From Actinomycetota bacterium (GTDB lineage: Bacteria; Actinomycetota; Thermoleophilia; BMS3ABIN01), in the NCBI GenBank assembly GCA_016235065.1, contig JACRMB010000002.1, positions 186,001 through 250,000 on the forward strand: a stretch of 64,000 nucleotides of DNA, given 5' to 3'. Shown here piece after piece: positions 62,363 to 64,000 of this stretch. Position numbers and translations under genes: made by a program. The notes below the pieces were generated by a model that saw only the letters and a list, made by a program, of their open reading frames with translations, did not search any database and was not told where the DNA came from. The stretch's first letter is position 1, and each line of letters opens with the position of its first letter.

Positions 62363-62431
62363 ATGGTAATACCAGCGATTTATCGAGGATGCGGGCGGCA
62401 ATTAATGCTCGAGAGAGCAATCGCAGTCTAA
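62363..62431 (+). CDS. possible 22-aa ORF upstream of the multicopper oxidase
   Basis: MVIPAIYRGCGRQLMLERAI plus AV, with an excellent AAAGGAGG five bases before the ATG and a TATAAT-like box ~30 bp upstream. It ends 35 bp before the oxidase start, so it could be a leader peptide. Short enough to be chance, but the RBS is notable. Confidence 0.35.
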   Translation: MVIPAIYRGCGRQLMLERAIAV

Positions 62432-62466
62432 TATAAAAGGGTGAAAGGTATTAGGGGAGATAGACC

Positions 62467-64000
62467 ATGAAAAAGATGAAACTCAAAATTCTTGTCAGTC
62501 TTGGGCTGGCGCTGGTATTGCTGGCAGCAATGGCCGGTACGCATGTTTTGGCAGCCAAGCCCGTCCCAGTTGGTCCCATCCAGTTTCCTGGAAACAAGAT
62601 CCAGCAGTTTGCCCAGCCTCTACCGACTCTGGATGCGGCTGGTGGAAGCATACAGACTATTCTGGATAATGGAACCGAGATTCCAATGAGGATGGTGGAG
62701 TTAAGGGCTAACATGTTGCCACCTACTTTCGTGCCGGCGAACGGCCTGCCATACGCGGGTACAGCTGTTTTCGGGTATAGGGCAAGCGCCGCGCCTGTTG
62801 CTCCGTTAACGGCCGTTGATACTTACGTCAATCCGGTCATAGTGGCATCAAGGGGAACACCAACCACGATGCGGTATATCAACAACCTGACTACAAATGC
62901 AATCAACTGGAGGGCCTGGACCGACGCGAGTCTGCATTCTGCCTTCCATCAGTCGGCAGACATGGGGATGCCCACATCTGGTGACCTGAACCACTACCAG
63001 GGACCGGTCCTGGCTGTGCCTCACCTTCATGGTGGCGAGGTCCCGGCGGTTCTTGATGGTGGGCCGGAAGCCTGGTTTGCCAGCGACGTACCGGGGCCGG
63101 ACACGGTAACACCCTACAAGACCCAGGGCCCCGCTTACTATTCCAAAGCCGGGGCAGCCTCCAACGAAGCCATTTACACCTATCCCAATGACCAGGAGGC
63201 AGCGCCTCTCTGGTTCCATGACCATCTGCTGGGTGGTACGCGCCTCAACGCCACCTTCGCCGGTCTGGCTGGTGGTTACGCTCTTACAGACCCGGGTCTG
63301 GCACTGCCGATCGGGCTGCTGCCGGTCGGTCTGGACACAAATGGCAACGGCGCGATGGATGCCGCAAACGAAGTAGTGACGCCACTGGTTATCCAGGACC
63401 GTATGTTCGATACCAACGGCGAGTTGTTCTTCCCCAATGTGGGGATCAATCCGGAACATCCTTACTGGGTACCGGAATTCGTCGGCGATACCATCGTCGT
63501 CAACGGTAAGGCCTGGCCGTTTCACAATGTAGACCAGCAACGCTATCGCTTCTACATGATAAACGGTTCTAACTCACGCCCCTATGATATGTTCCTGCAA
63601 AACACGACCACTGGAGCTAAGGGTCCTGGAATGTGGGTCATCTCCACTGATGGCGGCTATCTGGACAACCCTGTCTACATAAACCCGAACGCCACCCAGG
63701 CGCAGATAAAGGCTGGTGCGCAGAAGAGCCTGATGATGATGCCGGGTGAGCGCTACGAGGTGATCATCGACTTCGCCGGAGTGCCAGCCGGGACGAACCT
63801 TGTACTGCGCAACACCGCGCCAACAGTAATGGGTAATCCCAAGGCCAGCCTCGACGGGCGCATCATGCGGTTCCGGGTAACCGGCAACGTGCCTGTAGGA
63901 GGCGATAACAGCTATAACCCGGCTACTTCCCTCACGCCGTTACGTGCCGGCGCGCCTATTGTCCGCCTACCGGGAACGCCCGGTGGCCCCGCCATCAGCA
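62467..64000 (+). CDS. secreted multicopper oxidase, 3' end cut by window
   Basis: 511 codons are visible and open at the window edge. ATG 62467 follows AGGGGAG. A signal peptide (ILVSLGLALVLLAAMAGTHV, cleavage near LAA) precedes cupredoxin domains with copper ligands HLHGGEVPA and LWFHDHLLGGTRLN, the paired HxH motifs of CotA/bilirubin oxidase-type multicopper oxidases. The loops between domains are unusually long. The remaining type 1 and C-terminal HCH motifs lie beyond the window. It could oxidise metals (Mn, Fe, Cu) or phenols outside the cell; the substrate cannot be told. Confidence 0.9.
   Translation, partial: MKKMKLKILVSLGLALVLLAAMAGTHVLAAKPVPVGPIQFPGNKIQQFAQPLPTLDAAGGSIQTILDNGTEIPMRMVELRANMLPPTFVPANGLPYAGTAVFGYRASAAPVAPLTAVDTYVNPVIVASRGTPTTMRYINNLTTNAINWRAWTDASLHSAFHQSADMGMPTSGDLNHYQGPVLAVPHLHGGEVPAVLDGGPEAWFASDVPGPDTVTPYKTQGPAYYSKAGAASNEAIYTYPNDQEAAPLWFHDHLLGGTRLNATFAGLAGGYALTDPGLALPIGLLPVGLDTNGNGAMDAANEVVTPLVIQDRMFDTNGELFFPNVGINPEHPYWVPEFVGDTIVVNGKAWPFHNVDQQRYRFYMINGSNSRPYDMFLQNTTTGAKGPGMWVISTDGGYLDNPVYINPNATQAQIKAGAQKSLMMMPGERYEVIIDFAGVPAGTNLVLRNTAPTVMGNPKASLDGRIMRFRVTGNVPVGGDNSYNPATSLTPLRAGAPIVRLPGTPGGPAIS

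Overview
The window looks like chromosomal DNA of a high-GC, probably deep-branching Actinomycetota. The evidence is Actinobacteria-type families (DUF3558-like lipoprotein, PucR regulator, DtxR regulator, lysine-rich tails on enzymes), several good -35/-10 promoters and at least one apparently leaderless transcript. The lineage is an inference; no rRNA or tRNA gene is present.

Layout. 1-11.2 kb is host housekeeping: a class V aminotransferase and serA (serine synthesis), two paralogous anchored Ig-like proteins, hsp20-lon, a DUF4405 membrane protein, a cold-shock protein, and a thrC-type gene with a MoaD/ThiS-like sulfur carrier behind a SAM-I (S-box) riboswitch. 11,189-25,063 is a 13,875-bp casposon: 35-bp terminal inverted repeats (33 of 35 identical), a 14-bp target-site duplication, a Cas1-family integrase with all catalytic positions, a full-length family B DNA polymerase, an HNH-like protein, HTH proteins and AT-rich cargo. 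No CRISPR repeats or other cas genes are visible. Integrase and polymerase share a homologous C-terminal HTH module. The insertion duplicated most of the -35 box of the thrC promoter.

25-41.3 kb and 58.6-62.1 kb encode five large secreted proteins. All end in a tandem WYD...NW...NP...GGPV...ASQRVL...FNEV repeat, joined to different N-terminal modules (beta-propeller, Ig-like, rhodanese-like plus FN3, beta-helix). Between two of them lies a 2,694-bp element (32,961-35,654) with 16-bp inverted ends and an 8-bp target duplication. It keeps only a transposase remnant and carries a 23-aa hydrophobic ORF with a hairpin-sequestered Shine-Dalgarno, a KGG-type basic protein, an unknown protein and an XRE-ImmA/IrrE protein.

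41.7-58.3 kb is again host: guaA, an NDUFA9-like reductase, cobT, a small membrane protein, cytochrome c with a structured leader, an Fe-S oxidoreductase, endonuclease III, a lipid kinase, a PHP phosphatase, a DtxR-FeoA fusion with feoB, a DUF3558-like lipoprotein, a DUF6812-like protein, PucR and a GT-C-like membrane protein. The right edge holds a secreted multicopper oxidase cut by the window.

The strongest candidates for new biology are the bacterial casposon with its shared integrase/polymerase HTH, the SAM-controlled thrC plus sulfur carrier pair (a possible thiocarboxylate route to homocysteine), the cargo cassette with a possible type I toxin, and the ASQRV surface repeat family.
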